From JAMWZF01 sp041628615 (lineage in GTDB: Bacteria; Pseudomonadota; Alphaproteobacteria; Rhodobacterales; Rhodobacteraceae), in assembly GCA_041628615.1 (NCBI GenBank), contig JBFKOW010000050.1, positions 1 to 19,699 of the forward strand: a stretch of 19,699 nt of DNA, read 5' to 3'. A program made the position numbers and the translations under genes. Of the stretch, positions 1 to 7,024 are shown piece by piece; position 1 is the stretch's first letter, and each line of letters opens with the position of its first letter. Below the pieces are notes generated by a model. That model ran no database searches, was not told the origin of the DNA, and saw only the letters and a program-made list of their open reading frames with translations.

Positions 1-1
1 C

Positions 2-1189
2 CGCAGGCCCGCGCTGCAGGACCTGCTGCTGACCCCGCGCAACCTGCACCGGATCACCGGCGAACTGGCCCGGATGCGCGGCGCGGCGATGAAGCTGGGG
101 CAACTGCTGTCCATGGAGTCGGGCGACTTGCTGCCGCCGGAGCTGGCCGAGATCATGGCCCGGCTGCGGGGCCAGGCGGACTTCATGCCGCCGGCGCAAC
201 TGAAGGCGGTGCTGACAGCGGCCTGGCGCAGCGACTGGCTGCGGGATTTCGCGCGCTTCGGGCCCCGCCCCATCGCCGCGGCGTCCATCGGCCAGGTCCA
301 CCGCGCCACCCTGCGCGACGGTCGCGAGGTCGCGGTGAAGGTGCAGTATCCCGGCGTCGCCCGCAGCATCGACAGCGACGTGGCCAACGTGGGCGCCTTG
401 ATCCGGATGTCCGGGCTGCTGCCGAAGGGGTTCGACCTCGGCCCCTACCTCGCCGAGGCCCGGGCGCAACTGCACGAGGAAACCGATTACCGCGCCGAGG
501 CCGGCCACCTCGCGGCCTTCCGCGGCCTTCTGGAAGGCGATGCCCGCTTCGCCCTGCCCGAGTGCGTGCCGGACCGGAGCACCGGCGAGATCCTGACCAT
601 GACCTTCATGCCGGGCGACCCTATCGAGACCGCCGCGGGCCTGCCGCAGGAGACCCGCGACCGGATCGCCCGCGCGCTGATCGACCTCGTGCTGCGCGAA
701 CTTTTCGACTTCGGTTTGATGCAGACCGATCCGAACTTCGCCAACTACCGGCACGACACCGACAGCGGGCGGATCGTCCTGCTCGATTTCGGGGCCACGC
801 GGCGGCTCGATCCCGCCGTCGTGGGACACTACCGCGCCCTGATGCGGGCCGGGCTGGACGGGGACCGGGACGGGATCGCCGCCGGGATGGCCGCCATGGG
901 GGTGCTGGACGCCGGCACAGCGCCGCGCCACCGGGACGCGATCCTCGGGATGGTGACGGAGGTGTTTGCCGCGCTGACGGCGGTTGAGACGTGGGATTTC
1001 GGCGATACCCGGCTGGCGGACGACCTGCAGCGCCGCGGCATGGCGCTGGCGGCCGAGGGCTATGTCCCTCCGCCGCTGCCGATCGACGTGCTGTTCGTGC
1101 AGCGCAAGCTGGCCGGGGTTTTCCTGCTCGCGGCGCGGCTAAAGGCGCGGGTCGGGGTGCGGGACCTGATGGCGCCGCACCTCGGCTGA
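2..1189 (+). CDS. ABC1/AarF/UbiB-family kinase-like protein, 5' end cut by window edge
   Basis: The reading frame is open from base 2 to the TGA at 1187-1189 (395 visible residues), so the true start lies before the window. The in-frame ATG at 74 sits inside a conserved region and is not the start. Visible family marks are the KxGQ motif of ABC1/ADCK kinases (MKLGQLLSM), an alanine-rich nucleotide loop (IAAASIGQVH), a lysine strand (VAVKVQYPG), a catalytic-loop-like DPNFANY and the metal-binding DFG of LLDFGATRRL. These point to an atypical kinase/ATPase of the UbiB/COQ8 superfamily. Characterised members support ubiquinone synthesis or lipid handling at membranes. The QTDPNFAN form replaces the more common DPHPGN, so this is probably an AarF-like paralogue and not ubiB itself. 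No ubi genes are beside it. It ends 13 nt from the converging moaE stop. Family is sure; substrate is not. Confidence 0.93.
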   Translation, partial: RRPALQDLLLTPRNLHRITGELARMRGAAMKLGQLLSMESGDLLPPELAEIMARLRGQADFMPPAQLKAVLTAAWRSDWLRDFARFGPRPIAAASIGQVHRATLRDGREVAVKVQYPGVARSIDSDVANVGALIRMSGLLPKGFDLGPYLAEARAQLHEETDYRAEAGHLAAFRGLLEGDARFALPECVPDRSTGEILTMTFMPGDPIETAAGLPQETRDRIARALIDLVLRELFDFGLMQTDPNFANYRHDTDSGRIVLLDFGATRRLDPAVVGHYRALMRAGLDGDRDGIAAGMAAMGVLDAGTAPRHRDAILGMVTEVFAALTAVETWDFGDTRLADDLQRRGMALAAEGYVPPPLPIDVLFVQRKLAGVFLLAARLKARVGVRDLMAPHLG

Positions 1190-1202
1190 CCCCCCGCGCG
1201 GG

Positions 1203-1643
1203 CTACCAGCGGCGCAGCGCGTCCTCGTCCTCGTCCCGCGACGCGACCCAGTTCTCGCCCGCGTCGGTGACTTCCTTCTTCCAGAACGGCGCGCGGGACT
1301 TCAGGTAGTCCATCAGGAACTCGGCCCCGGCGAAGGCGTCGGCCCGGTGGCGGGCGGCGGTCAGGACCATCATGATCGTCTCCCCCGGGGCCAGCCGGCC
1401 GTGGCGATGGATGATCCAGGCGTCGGCGAGGCCGAACCGCCCGATCGCCTCGGCGCGGATGTCGGCCAGCGCCCGCTCGGTCATCGCCGGGTAATGCTCG
1501 ATCTCCATGTGGCGCAGGCCGCCGGTCACGTCGCGGGTGATGCCGGTGAAGCTGACCACCGCGCCGGCGCCCTCGGCGGCGGCGGTGAAGGCCGTCAGTT
1601 CGGCGCCCGCGTCGAACCGGGCTTCCTGCACCCGGATCTCCAT
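1203..1643 (-). CDS. moaE: Molybdopterin synthase catalytic (large) subunit MoaE
   Basis: A 146-residue protein of the usual MoaE length. With MoaD it moves two sulfurs into precursor Z (cPMP) to form molybdopterin dithiolene in the cytoplasm. The sequence shows the MoaE core SFTGITRD (31-38), the HRHGRLAPGE segment (79-88) and the active-site stretch FLMDYLKSRAPFWKKE (109-124), whose K115 and K122 correspond to the catalytic lysines K119/K126 of the E. coli enzyme. Its ATG shares one base with the moaD stop (TGATG), so translation is probably coupled. The other molybdopterin genes (moaA, moaC, moeA) are not in the window. Identification is secure. Confidence 0.97.
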   Translation of the reverse strand: MEIRVQEARFDAGAELTAFTAAAEGAGAVVSFTGITRDVTGGLRHMEIEHYPAMTERALADIRAEAIGRFGLADAWIIHRHGRLAPGETIMMVLTAARHRADAFAGAEFLMDYLKSRAPFWKKEVTDAGENWVASRDEDEDALRRW

Positions 1644-1894
1644 CAGCCCCCCGTCATCGGCGGGAAGAAGGCGACTTCGCGGACCCCGGCGAGCGGGGCG
1701 TCGAAATCGGCCAGCGTCTGGTCCAGCGCCACCCGCAGCGCGCCGGGCTGGGCGAAGGCGGCGGCATAACGCTCTTCGCGGGCCTTCAGCTCTTCCACGA
1801 GGTCGGCCACCGTGGCGGCATCGGTCTCGACCGTCTCGCGGCCGAGGCCGATCCGCTCCCGGACCCAGGCGAAGTAGAGAACCTGAAGCGTCAT
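1643..1894 (-). CDS. moaD: Molybdopterin synthase sulfur-carrier (small) subunit MoaD
   Basis: An 83-residue ubiquitin-fold sulfur carrier. The chain ends in FFPPMTGG, and the terminal Gly-Gly is the family hallmark: it is adenylated by MoeB, converted to a thiocarboxylate and inserted into the MoaE active site. The N-terminus MTLQVLYFAWVRERIG is the usual first strand and helix. The ATG at 1894 is chosen because it overlaps the pgsA stop as ATGA and gives standard length. An in-frame start 17 codons upstream lies inside pgsA and adds unrelated sequence. It sits between pgsA and moaE with overlaps at both ends, a translationally coupled unit. Confidence 0.96.
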   Translation of the reverse strand: MTLQVLYFAWVRERIGLGRETVETDAATVADLVEELKAREERYAAAFAQPGALRVALDQTLADFDAPLAGVREVAFFPPMTGG

Positions 1895-2559
1895 GTCTCC
1901 CTCAGATAGGGCAGCGCCTTGCGGAAATAGTCGATCCCGGTCCACAGCGTGAGAACCGCCGCCAGCCAGAGCAGGGTCAGGCCGATCCGGCCGGACCAGA
2001 CGAAGCCCATTTCAAGCCCGCGCAGCCCGATCTCGTCCGGGATCGTTCCGGCCAGGATCCCGTCGACGATGTCGGGGCTCATGCCGATGGTGCGGTCGAT
2101 CAGGTGGTGCTCGAAGATCCCCTGCGAGAACAGCACCGCGATGGCGACCATCTGCACCGTGGTCTTCCACTTGGCGACAGGGGTGACCTTGAGCCGGCCG
2201 CCGGCGGCGCCGAGGAACTCGCGCATCCCCGAGACCATCACCTCGCGGTAGAGGATCACGGTCGCGGGCAGGACCATCCACGGGATCCAGTAGCGGTTGG
2301 AATGGCCGATGATGACCATCAACGCGATCACCACCATCGCCTTGTCGGCGATCGGATCCATCATCGCGCCGAATTTCGATTCCTGCTTCCAGGCCCGGGC
2401 GAGGTAGCCGTCGAACCAGTCGGTGATCGCGGCACCGGCGAACAGCACCAGCGCGCACCAGTCCGCCCAGGGCCGGTTGAAATACAGGAACATCACCGCC
2501 ACGCCGGGCGCGGCGGCGAGCCGGAGGATGGTCAGGATGTTTGGCAGCGTCCAGCGCAT
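1891..2559 (-). CDS. pgsA: CDP-diacylglycerol--glycerol-3-phosphate 3-phosphatidyltransferase PgsA
   Basis: A 222-residue membrane enzyme that makes phosphatidylglycerol phosphate from CDP-diacylglycerol and glycerol-3-phosphate, the committed step to phosphatidylglycerol and cardiolipin. The CDP-alcohol phosphotransferase signature D-x2-DG-x2-AR-x8-G-x3-D-x3-D is intact at residues 47-72 (DWFDGYLAR, then G64, D68, D72). Hydrophobic segments lie around 9-27, 33-46, 73-85, 91-104 and 190-209. The N-terminus MRWTLPNILTILRL is typical of PgsA, so the ATG at 2559 is preferred over a start 50 codons upstream whose added sequence is low-complexity Arg/Pro/Gly. A GGGAGGGGG run lies about 15 nt upstream, somewhat far for a Shine-Dalgarno. 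The 3' end overlaps moaD. Confidence 0.95.
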   Translation of the reverse strand: MRWTLPNILTILRLAAAPGVAVMFLYFNRPWADWCALVLFAGAAITDWFDGYLARAWKQESKFGAMMDPIADKAMVVIALMVIIGHSNRYWIPWMVLPATVILYREVMVSGMREFLGAAGGRLKVTPVAKWKTTVQMVAIAVLFSQGIFEHHLIDRTIGMSPDIVDGILAGTIPDEIGLRGLEMGFVWSGRIGLTLLWLAAVLTLWTGIDYFRKALPYLRET

Positions 2560-2641
2560 GGCACGGAAATACCCCCTCCCTTGCGCCAGTGCCACCCACG
2601 TTTCGCGGCCCCGGCCCCCTCCGCCGGACCGCGCCGTGACG

Positions 2642-2971
2642 TCAGGCCGGCGGGGAATAGGCGCCGGTGGTCTTGCCGGCCCGCGCCATCGCCGCCATCG
2701 CCTCGGCACTGGTCATCAGCTTGACCGTCTGCCCCGAGGACATCGCCCCGCTGCCCGCGACGACCATCGCGGCGGCGGCGGCGCTTTCGTCGTCTGGCAT
2801 CTCCATGATCGCGTAGACGTCCTCGGCGCCGAAGGCGAAGAACAGGCTGTGCAGCTTGCCGCCCATCGCCTCGATCAGCGGCCGCGCCGCCTTCTCGCGG
2901 TCCTGCGGATTGCCGATCAACGTCTTCAAGGTGGCGGGCGTGTAGCGCCCGACGAACATGTAGTGACCCAT
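2642..2971 (-). CDS. GYD-domain protein (small, function unknown)
   Basis: A 109-residue protein starting MGHYMFVGRYTPATLKTLI and fitting the GYD domain family (small alpha/beta dimers like the Dabb/ferredoxin-like fold). The signature region is AFGAEDVYAIMEMPDDESA (47-65), where the commonly conserved G-x-YD reads G-AEDVY. The remainder is an Ala/Met-rich helix and a strand carrying VKLMTSAEAM. No catalytic residues can be assigned and the molecular function of GYD proteins is not known. The ATG at 2971 follows a G-rich ribosome-binding stretch (GGGGGGATCCGCC). It lies 98 nt downstream of uvrC and 82 nt upstream of pgsA on the same strand, so it may be co-transcribed with both. Confidence 0.85.
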   Translation of the reverse strand: MGHYMFVGRYTPATLKTLIGNPQDREKAARPLIEAMGGKLHSLFFAFGAEDVYAIMEMPDDESAAAAAMVVAGSGAMSSGQTVKLMTSAEAMAAMARAGKTTGAYSPPA

Positions 2972-3043
2972 GGCGGATCCCCCCGATCCAGGAACAACAA
3001 GCGGCGGCAACAGCGCCGCACGCCCGAGCACCATAGCACGAAT

Positions 3044-3060
3044 CGGGGCGGAACGCCCCG
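3044..3060 (-). terminator. Hairpin just after uvrC, possible terminator
   Basis: A perfect 7-bp GC stem with a 3-nt loop (CGGGGCG / TTC / CGCCCCG read on the minus strand) begins 9 nt past the uvrC stop and is followed by ATTCG. There is no real U tract, so if it stops transcription it is a weak or factor-dependent terminator. It could also simply shield the uvrC 3' end. Confidence 0.45.
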
Positions 3061-3069
3061 CGAACGGCG

Positions 3070-4962
3070 TCAGCCGGTTTCGTGGAAGTAGGCGTAGATG
3101 GTTTCGGCAAGCCGGTCCGACACGCCCTCCACCGCCTTGAGATCGGCGAGGTTGGCCCGGCTCACCGCCTTGGCCGAGCCGAAATGGGCCAGCAGCGCGC
3201 GCTTGCGGGTGGCGCCGACGCCGGGCACGTCGTCGAGCGGGGTCGCCCCCACCGCCCTGGACCGCTTGGCCCGGTGGGTGCCGATGGCGAAGCGGTGCGC
3301 CTCGTCGCGCAGGCGCTGGATGAAATAAAGCACCGGATCGTTGTGGCGCAGGGCCTTCACCGGCTTGCCGGCGCGGTGGAACTCTTCCTTGCCGGCGTTG
3401 CGGTCGACCCCCTTGGCGACGCCGACCACCGGCATCCCCTCCACGCCCAGTTCGGCGAGGATGCCTTCGACCGCGCCGATCTGACCGGCACCGCCGTCGA
3501 TCAGCAGCAGGTCGGGCCACGCGCCCGCCTTCCGGTCGGGATCCTCCTTCAGCAGCCGCTTGAACCGGCGGGTGAGGACTTCCTTCATCATCCCGAAATC
3601 GTCGCCCGGGGTCAGCTCCTCGCCGCGGATGTTGAACTTGCGGTACTGGCCCTTCTCGAACCCCTCCGGCCCGGCAACGATCATCGCGCCGACCGCGAAG
3701 GCGCCCTGGATGTGGGAGTTGTCGTAGACCTCGATCCGCTGCGGCGGGGCGGGCAGGTCGAAGGCCTCGGCCAGACCGGCGAGCAGCTTCGACTGGGCCG
3801 CGGTCTCGGACATCTTGCGGGCGAGGCTCTCGCGGGCGTTGCGCAGGGCGTTCTGCACGAGGTCGGCCTTCTCGCCCCGCTGCGGCACCGCGATCTCGAC
3901 CTTGCGGCCGGCGCCGTCCGCCAGCGCCGCGGCCATCAGGTCGGGATCGTCGAGCCCGTGCGACAGGAGCACCAGCCGGGGCGCCTCGCGGCTGGTGTAG
4001 AACTGGCCGACGAAGGCCTGCATGATCTCGGCCGCGTCCTCCTCGCCGCCCAGCCGGGGGAAGTAATCGCGGTTGCCCCAGTTCTGGTTCGACCGGATGA
4101 AGAACACCTGCACGCAGGCCTGACCGCCCTCGACATGCAGCGCGATCACGTCGGCCTCGGTCACGCCCTGCGGGTTGATGCCCTGGGCCGACTGCACCTG
4201 GGTCAGGGCGCGGATGCGGTCGCGCAGGGCGGCGGCGCGCTCGAATTCCATCGCCTCGGAGGCGGCCTGCATCTGCTCGGCCAGCTGGGCCTGCACCTTC
4301 GTGGTGCGGCCCTGCAGGAAATCGTCGGCCTCGCGGACCAGCTCTGCATAGTCTTCCTTCGAGATCTTGCCGCCGCACGGACCCGCGCAGCGCTTCATGT
4401 GGTAGTTCAGGCAGGGCCGGTTGCCGGCCGCCACCTCCTTGTCGGTGCAGGTCCGCAGCAGGAACACCTTCTGCAGCGTGTTCAGCGTCCGGTTGACCGC
4501 CCCGGCGCTGGCGAAGGGCCCGTAGTAGCGACCCTTCCGGGTCTTGGCGCCGCGGTGCTTTTCCAGCCGGGGGAAGTCGTGCTCGTCCGAGATGAAGATG
4601 TAGGGGAAGGATTTGTCGTCGCGCAGCAGCACGTTGTATTTCGGCTTGAGCTGCTTGATGAGGTTCTGCTCCAGCAGCAGCGCCTCGGTCTCGGTCCGCG
4701 TCGTCAGGAACATCATCGACGCGGTTTCCGAGATCATCCGCGCGATCCGTGGGCTGTGCCCGGCGGGGCGCGCGTAGTTCGACACCCGGGCCTTCAGGTT
4801 GCGCGCCTTGCCGACGTAGAGCACCCGGTTCTGCACATCCAGCATCCGGTAGACCCCGGGCGAGCCGTCCAGCGTCTTGAGGCAGGACTGGATGACGGCG
4901 AAGCCCGTCGGGGCGTCGTCCGGAACACCGGCGCCGGTGTCGGAGACCTCAGGCGTGGGCAT
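3070..4962 (-). CDS. uvrC: UvrABC excinuclease subunit C
   Basis: A 630-residue UvrC, the subunit that cuts DNA on both sides of a lesion during nucleotide excision repair. In order: GIY-YIG nuclease (about 33-110; GVYRML, LYVGKARNLKARV), four cysteines C172, C184, C192 and C196 spaced like the iron-sulfur ligands reported for E. coli UvrC, a UVR helix pair that contacts UvrB (about 225-260; EAMEFERAAALRDRI), an RNase H-like 5' nuclease (EVYDNSHIQG near 411; IDGGAGQIG at 488-496; DEAHRF with H556) and helix-hairpin-helix motifs (about 576-630; DVPGVGATRKRALL). The ATG at 4962 is preferred. A TTG at 5016 would add 18 residues that do not look like UvrC. No GTTC-N7-GTTC LexA box is visible upstream. 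It is the first gene of the uvrC-GYD-pgsA-moaD-moaE run. Confidence 0.97.
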   Translation of the reverse strand: MPTPEVSDTGAGVPDDAPTGFAVIQSCLKTLDGSPGVYRMLDVQNRVLYVGKARNLKARVSNYARPAGHSPRIARMISETASMMFLTTRTETEALLLEQNLIKQLKPKYNVLLRDDKSFPYIFISDEHDFPRLEKHRGAKTRKGRYYGPFASAGAVNRTLNTLQKVFLLRTCTDKEVAAGNRPCLNYHMKRCAGPCGGKISKEDYAELVREADDFLQGRTTKVQAQLAEQMQAASEAMEFERAAALRDRIRALTQVQSAQGINPQGVTEADVIALHVEGGQACVQVFFIRSNQNWGNRDYFPRLGGEEDAAEIMQAFVGQFYTSREAPRLVLLSHGLDDPDLMAAALADGAGRKVEIAVPQRGEKADLVQNALRNARESLARKMSETAAQSKLLAGLAEAFDLPAPPQRIEVYDNSHIQGAFAVGAMIVAGPEGFEKGQYRKFNIRGEELTPGDDFGMMKEVLTRRFKRLLKEDPDRKAGAWPDLLLIDGGAGQIGAVEGILAELGVEGMPVVGVAKGVDRNAGKEEFHRAGKPVKALRHNDPVLYFIQRLRDEAHRFAIGTHRAKRSRAVGATPLDDVPGVGATRKRALLAHFGSAKAVSRANLADLKAVEGVSDRLAETIYAYFHETG

Positions 4963-5092
4963 GGTCGCGATCCGGTGATTCTGGGGCCGGCTGCAATGCT
5001 GCGGCGGCAAGAACAAGTCTTAAGGCATCCACGATTCCTGTGGACAAGTCTGTGACCTTCTTTCCGGCGGCAGAAAATTCTCGTTGTTTCAT
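4949..5092 (-). CDS. Possible 47-residue small protein or leader peptide before uvrC (doubtful)
   Basis: An ATG at 5092 opens 47 codons in a different frame from uvrC and ends at 4949, overlapping the uvrC start by 14 nt. The predicted peptide begins MKQREFSAAGKKVTDLSTGI, continues with a short hydrophobic helix (VDALRLVLAAAALQ) and ends in a polar Pro/Asp/His tail. An SD-like GAAGG lies 4 nt before the ATG. I do not recognise the product. It may be a translated leader coupled to uvrC, or a chance ORF. Codon use and conservation were not tested. Confidence 0.25.
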   Translation of the reverse strand: MKQREFSAAGKKVTDLSTGIVDALRLVLAAAALQPAPESPDRDHAHA

Positions 5093-5246
5093 AGCGCCTT
5101 CAACGAATTGCCCATTTTTTGGGCGCATTAGCAAGGGGCTGATTTCATTGCCTATTTTTTGTCCGCACGGGCAAATCCCTGAAAACGCTAAGGTTTTGTT
5201 AAGGAAGTGTAACAATCCCGCCGGCCCGTGCACAACTCACGCCGCG
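4963..5246. promoter_or_regulatory. AT-rich intergenic region upstream of uvrC
   Basis: A 284-base gap between the pteridine reductase stop and the uvrC start, visibly richer in A/T than the rest of the window. It holds the paired repeats given separately, the doubtful small ORF, and GATTC sites at about 4976 and 5033 that match the CcrM methylation target GANTC. It should contain the uvrC promoter on the minus strand, since uvrC is the first gene after the gap, but I cannot point to a convincing -35/-10 pair. No LexA box is seen. Confidence 0.6.
5107..5173 (-). repeat. Two 27-bp dyad-containing direct repeats, candidate operators
   Basis: Read on the minus strand, the copies share the pattern TTGC-N3-TGCG-N2-C-A6-T-N-GGCAAT, matching at 22 of 27 positions. 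They lie at about 5147-5173 and 5107-5133, exactly 40 bp apart or close to four helical turns. Each copy is bounded by TTGC and GCAA and so has two-fold symmetry around an A/T tract, the architecture expected of a dimeric regulator's binding site. The cognate protein is unknown. Confidence 0.55.
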
Positions 5247-6032
5247 TCAGCTTTCGGCGACGCCCATTTCGTCCGGTGTCTGCCAGATCAGGTGCTGTCC
5301 GCCGTCCACGCAGAGCAACTGGCCGGTGACCGCCGGGGCGTCGAGGAAGTAGCCCAGCGCGGCGCAGATGTCCTCGGGGTTGGACCCGCGGTCGAGGATC
5401 GTGGCGCCGCGCTGCGCGGCGTAATGGGCGTCGGGCTGGCGCGCGCCCTGCAGCGTCGGGCCCGGCCCGATGGCGTTCACCCGCACCTGTGACCCCAGCG
5501 CCTGCGCCGCGGTCCGGGTCAGCGCCCAGAGCCCCATCTTGGCGATGGTGTAGGTCATGTGCTCGGGGGTCAGCTTGCGGACCTTCTGGTCGATCATGTT
5601 CACCACGAGGCCCTGCGCCACCGGCTCGCCCCGGCCATCCGGCACCGGTCCGGGCACCTGCCGCGCCAGCGCCTGGGTCAGCACGAAGGGCGCGCGCAGG
5701 TTGCTTTCGAGATGCCGGTCCCAGCCCGCGCGGGTGGCCGACCTGATGGTGTCGTATTCGAAGATCGAGGCGTTGTTGACCAGCACCGTGACCGGCCCGC
5801 CAAGCGCCCCGGCCGCCGCTGGCAGCAACGCCTGCATCTCGGCCTCGACGGTCAGGTCGGCCTGCACCGTCGCGGCGGCCCGGCCCGTGTCCCGGATCAG
5901 ACCCGCGACCTCGGCCGCCGCCTCTGCCGAACCGTTGTAGTGAACCGCCACGTCGAACCCCCGGTCCGCGAGGTAGAGCGCCATCGCGCGACCCAGCCGC
6001 TTCGATCCGCCGGTGACAAGCGCGCGTTTCAT
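5247..6032 (-). CDS. SDR-family pteridine reductase (PTR1/FolM type)
   Basis: A 261-residue short-chain dehydrogenase. The cofactor loop is TGGSKRLG (7-14), i.e. TGxxxRxG instead of the usual SDR TGxxxGxG. An arginine there is the mark of pteridine reductases and favours NADPH. NNAS lies at 86-89. The catalytic set is D148 (in VNMIDQKV), Y161 and K165 (YTIAK), where Asp takes the place of the usual SDR serine, as in Leishmania PTR1 and E. coli FolM. The stretch RVNAIGPGPTL (184-194) also resembles PTR1. It therefore probably reduces dihydropterin or dihydrofolate substrates. The ATG at 6032 overlaps the antiporter stop (ATGA), which decides the start. It is the last gene of its run. Confidence 0.87.
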   Translation of the reverse strand: MKRALVTGGSKRLGRAMALYLADRGFDVAVHYNGSAEAAAEVAGLIRDTGRAAATVQADLTVEAEMQALLPAAAGALGGPVTVLVNNASIFEYDTIRSATRAGWDRHLESNLRAPFVLTQALARQVPGPVPDGRGEPVAQGLVVNMIDQKVRKLTPEHMTYTIAKMGLWALTRTAAQALGSQVRVNAIGPGPTLQGARQPDAHYAAQRGATILDRGSNPEDICAALGYFLDAPAVTGQLLCVDGGQHLIWQTPDEMGVAES

Positions 6033-7024
6033 GCCAGCACCACCGCGATGTAGGCCAGGTAGAGACCGGTCAGGACGATCCCCCAGGTCCGGCCGATATC
6101 GACCCGCAGGAACACGAAGGGGATCAGCAGAAGCGACGCGCCCAGCATGATCCACAGGTCGCGGGACAGGAATTCGGGGGCGATCTCGATGGTGCCGAAC
6201 AGGCTCGCCACCCCGATGATCGCCAGCAGGTTGAACATGTTCGACCCGATCACGTTGCCCAGCGCCACGTCGGCCTGCCGCCTCAGCGCCGCCGACACTG
6301 TCGTCGCCAGTTCCGGCAGCGAGGTGCCGACGGCGACGAGGGTCAGGCCGATCACCTCGGGGCTGACCCCGAAGCGCAGGGCGATGGCCGAGGCGCCGTC
6401 GACAAGGAGGTCGGCGCCGAGCGGCAGCCCGATCAGGCCCAAGGCAAGGAAGAACAGGATCCTGGGCCAGCTCATCGACGGATCGGCGCCCTCGACCTCC
6501 TCCGCGACGCCGTCATCCGACCCGTCCGCCGCCGCGGCCTCTGCCGCCAGCGCCGCCGCCGCGCCGTTCATCTTGCGGTGGTTGTGCGCGGTGCGGAAGG
6601 CATGCGCCAGCATCCCCGCCAGCGCCGCCAGCAGGACGATGCCCTGGATCCAGCCCAGCGGCCCCATCAGGCAGAGGCCGATGAACAGCACCGTGGCGGC
6701 GATCATCTGCACGTAGCTGTGCCGGGTGTCGCAATCCGAGGTGTGCATCGCGGCGAGGATCGCCGGCACCCCGAGCACCAGCAGGATATTGGCCGTATTC
6801 GACCCGACCACGTTGCCCAGCGCGATGCCGGGCAGGTCGCGCAGCACCGCCTGCACCGAGATCAGCAGTTCGGGCGCCGAGGTGCCGAAGGCGACGATGG
6901 TCAACGACACGATGAGCGCCGGGATGCCCAGCCGCAGGGCGAGGTTGACCGCCCCCTTCACCAGCGCGTCGCCGGCCAGAAGGAGGATCACCAGACCGAG
7001 AAGGACGAAGAGCCAGTCCTGCAT
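6029..7024 (-). CDS. Calcium/cation antiporter of the CaCA family (YrbG-like)
   Basis: A 331-residue inner-membrane exchanger with the two alpha-repeats of the CaCA superfamily in inverted topology. Repeat 1 has AFGTSAPEL (45-53) and GNVVGSN (70-76); repeat 2 has AVGTSLPEL (231-239) and GNVIGSN (257-263). The acidic residues in the GTSxPE segments bind Ca2+. About ten hydrophobic segments flank a central cytoplasmic loop (about 145-186) rich in Ala, Asp and Glu. It is expected to exchange Ca2+ for Na+ or H+. The ATG at 7024 shares a base with the stop of the small zinc-ribbon gene (TGATG). The start gives the standard N-terminus MQDWLFVLLGL. Ion preference cannot be read from the sequence. 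Confidence 0.93.
   Translation of the reverse strand: MQDWLFVLLGLVILLLAGDALVKGAVNLALRLGIPALIVSLTIVAFGTSAPELLISVQAVLRDLPGIALGNVVGSNTANILLVLGVPAILAAMHTSDCDTRHSYVQMIAATVLFIGLCLMGPLGWIQGIVLLAALAGMLAHAFRTAHNHRKMNGAAAALAAEAAAADGSDDGVAEEVEGADPSMSWPRILFFLALGLIGLPLGADLLVDGASAIALRFGVSPEVIGLTLVAVGTSLPELATTVSAALRRQADVALGNVIGSNMFNLLAIIGVASLFGTIEIAPEFLSRDLWIMLGASLLLIPFVFLRVDIGRTWGIVLTGLYLAYIAVVLA

Noticed and set aside
1193..1202. CCCGCGCGGG palindrome between the converging aarF-like and moaE genes as a bidirectional terminator
   Set aside because: Only a 10-bp self-palindrome with no loop space and no U tract on either strand; too little to call.
2600..2625. TGGCAC on the minus strand before pgsA, resembling the -24 element of a sigma-54 promoter
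   Set aside because: The -12 part (TTGC at the right distance) is absent; the sequence there is CAAG.
5039..5047. TGTGGACAA, resembling a DnaA box (complement TTGTCCACA), in the AT-rich region, raising the idea of a replication origin
   Set aside because: It has one mismatch at an important position, only a poorer second candidate (near 5227) exists, and no origin-linked genes are nearby. The AT-rich repeats are better explained as regulatory sites.
3082..5055. A 657-codon plus-strand open frame opposite uvrC
   Set aside because: It mirrors the uvrC coding frame and shows no domain of its own; uvrC carries all the conserved motifs.
5000..5100. Search for a LexA box (GTTC-N7-GTTC or GAAC-N7-GAAC) controlling uvrC
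   Set aside because: A single GAAC at 5011 has no partner at the right spacing, so SOS control by this motif is not supported.
5190..5215. TTAAGGAAGTGTAAC, resembling a CtrA site (TTAA-N7-TTAA)
   Set aside because: The spacing is 6 and one half is GTAA, so it does not meet the consensus.
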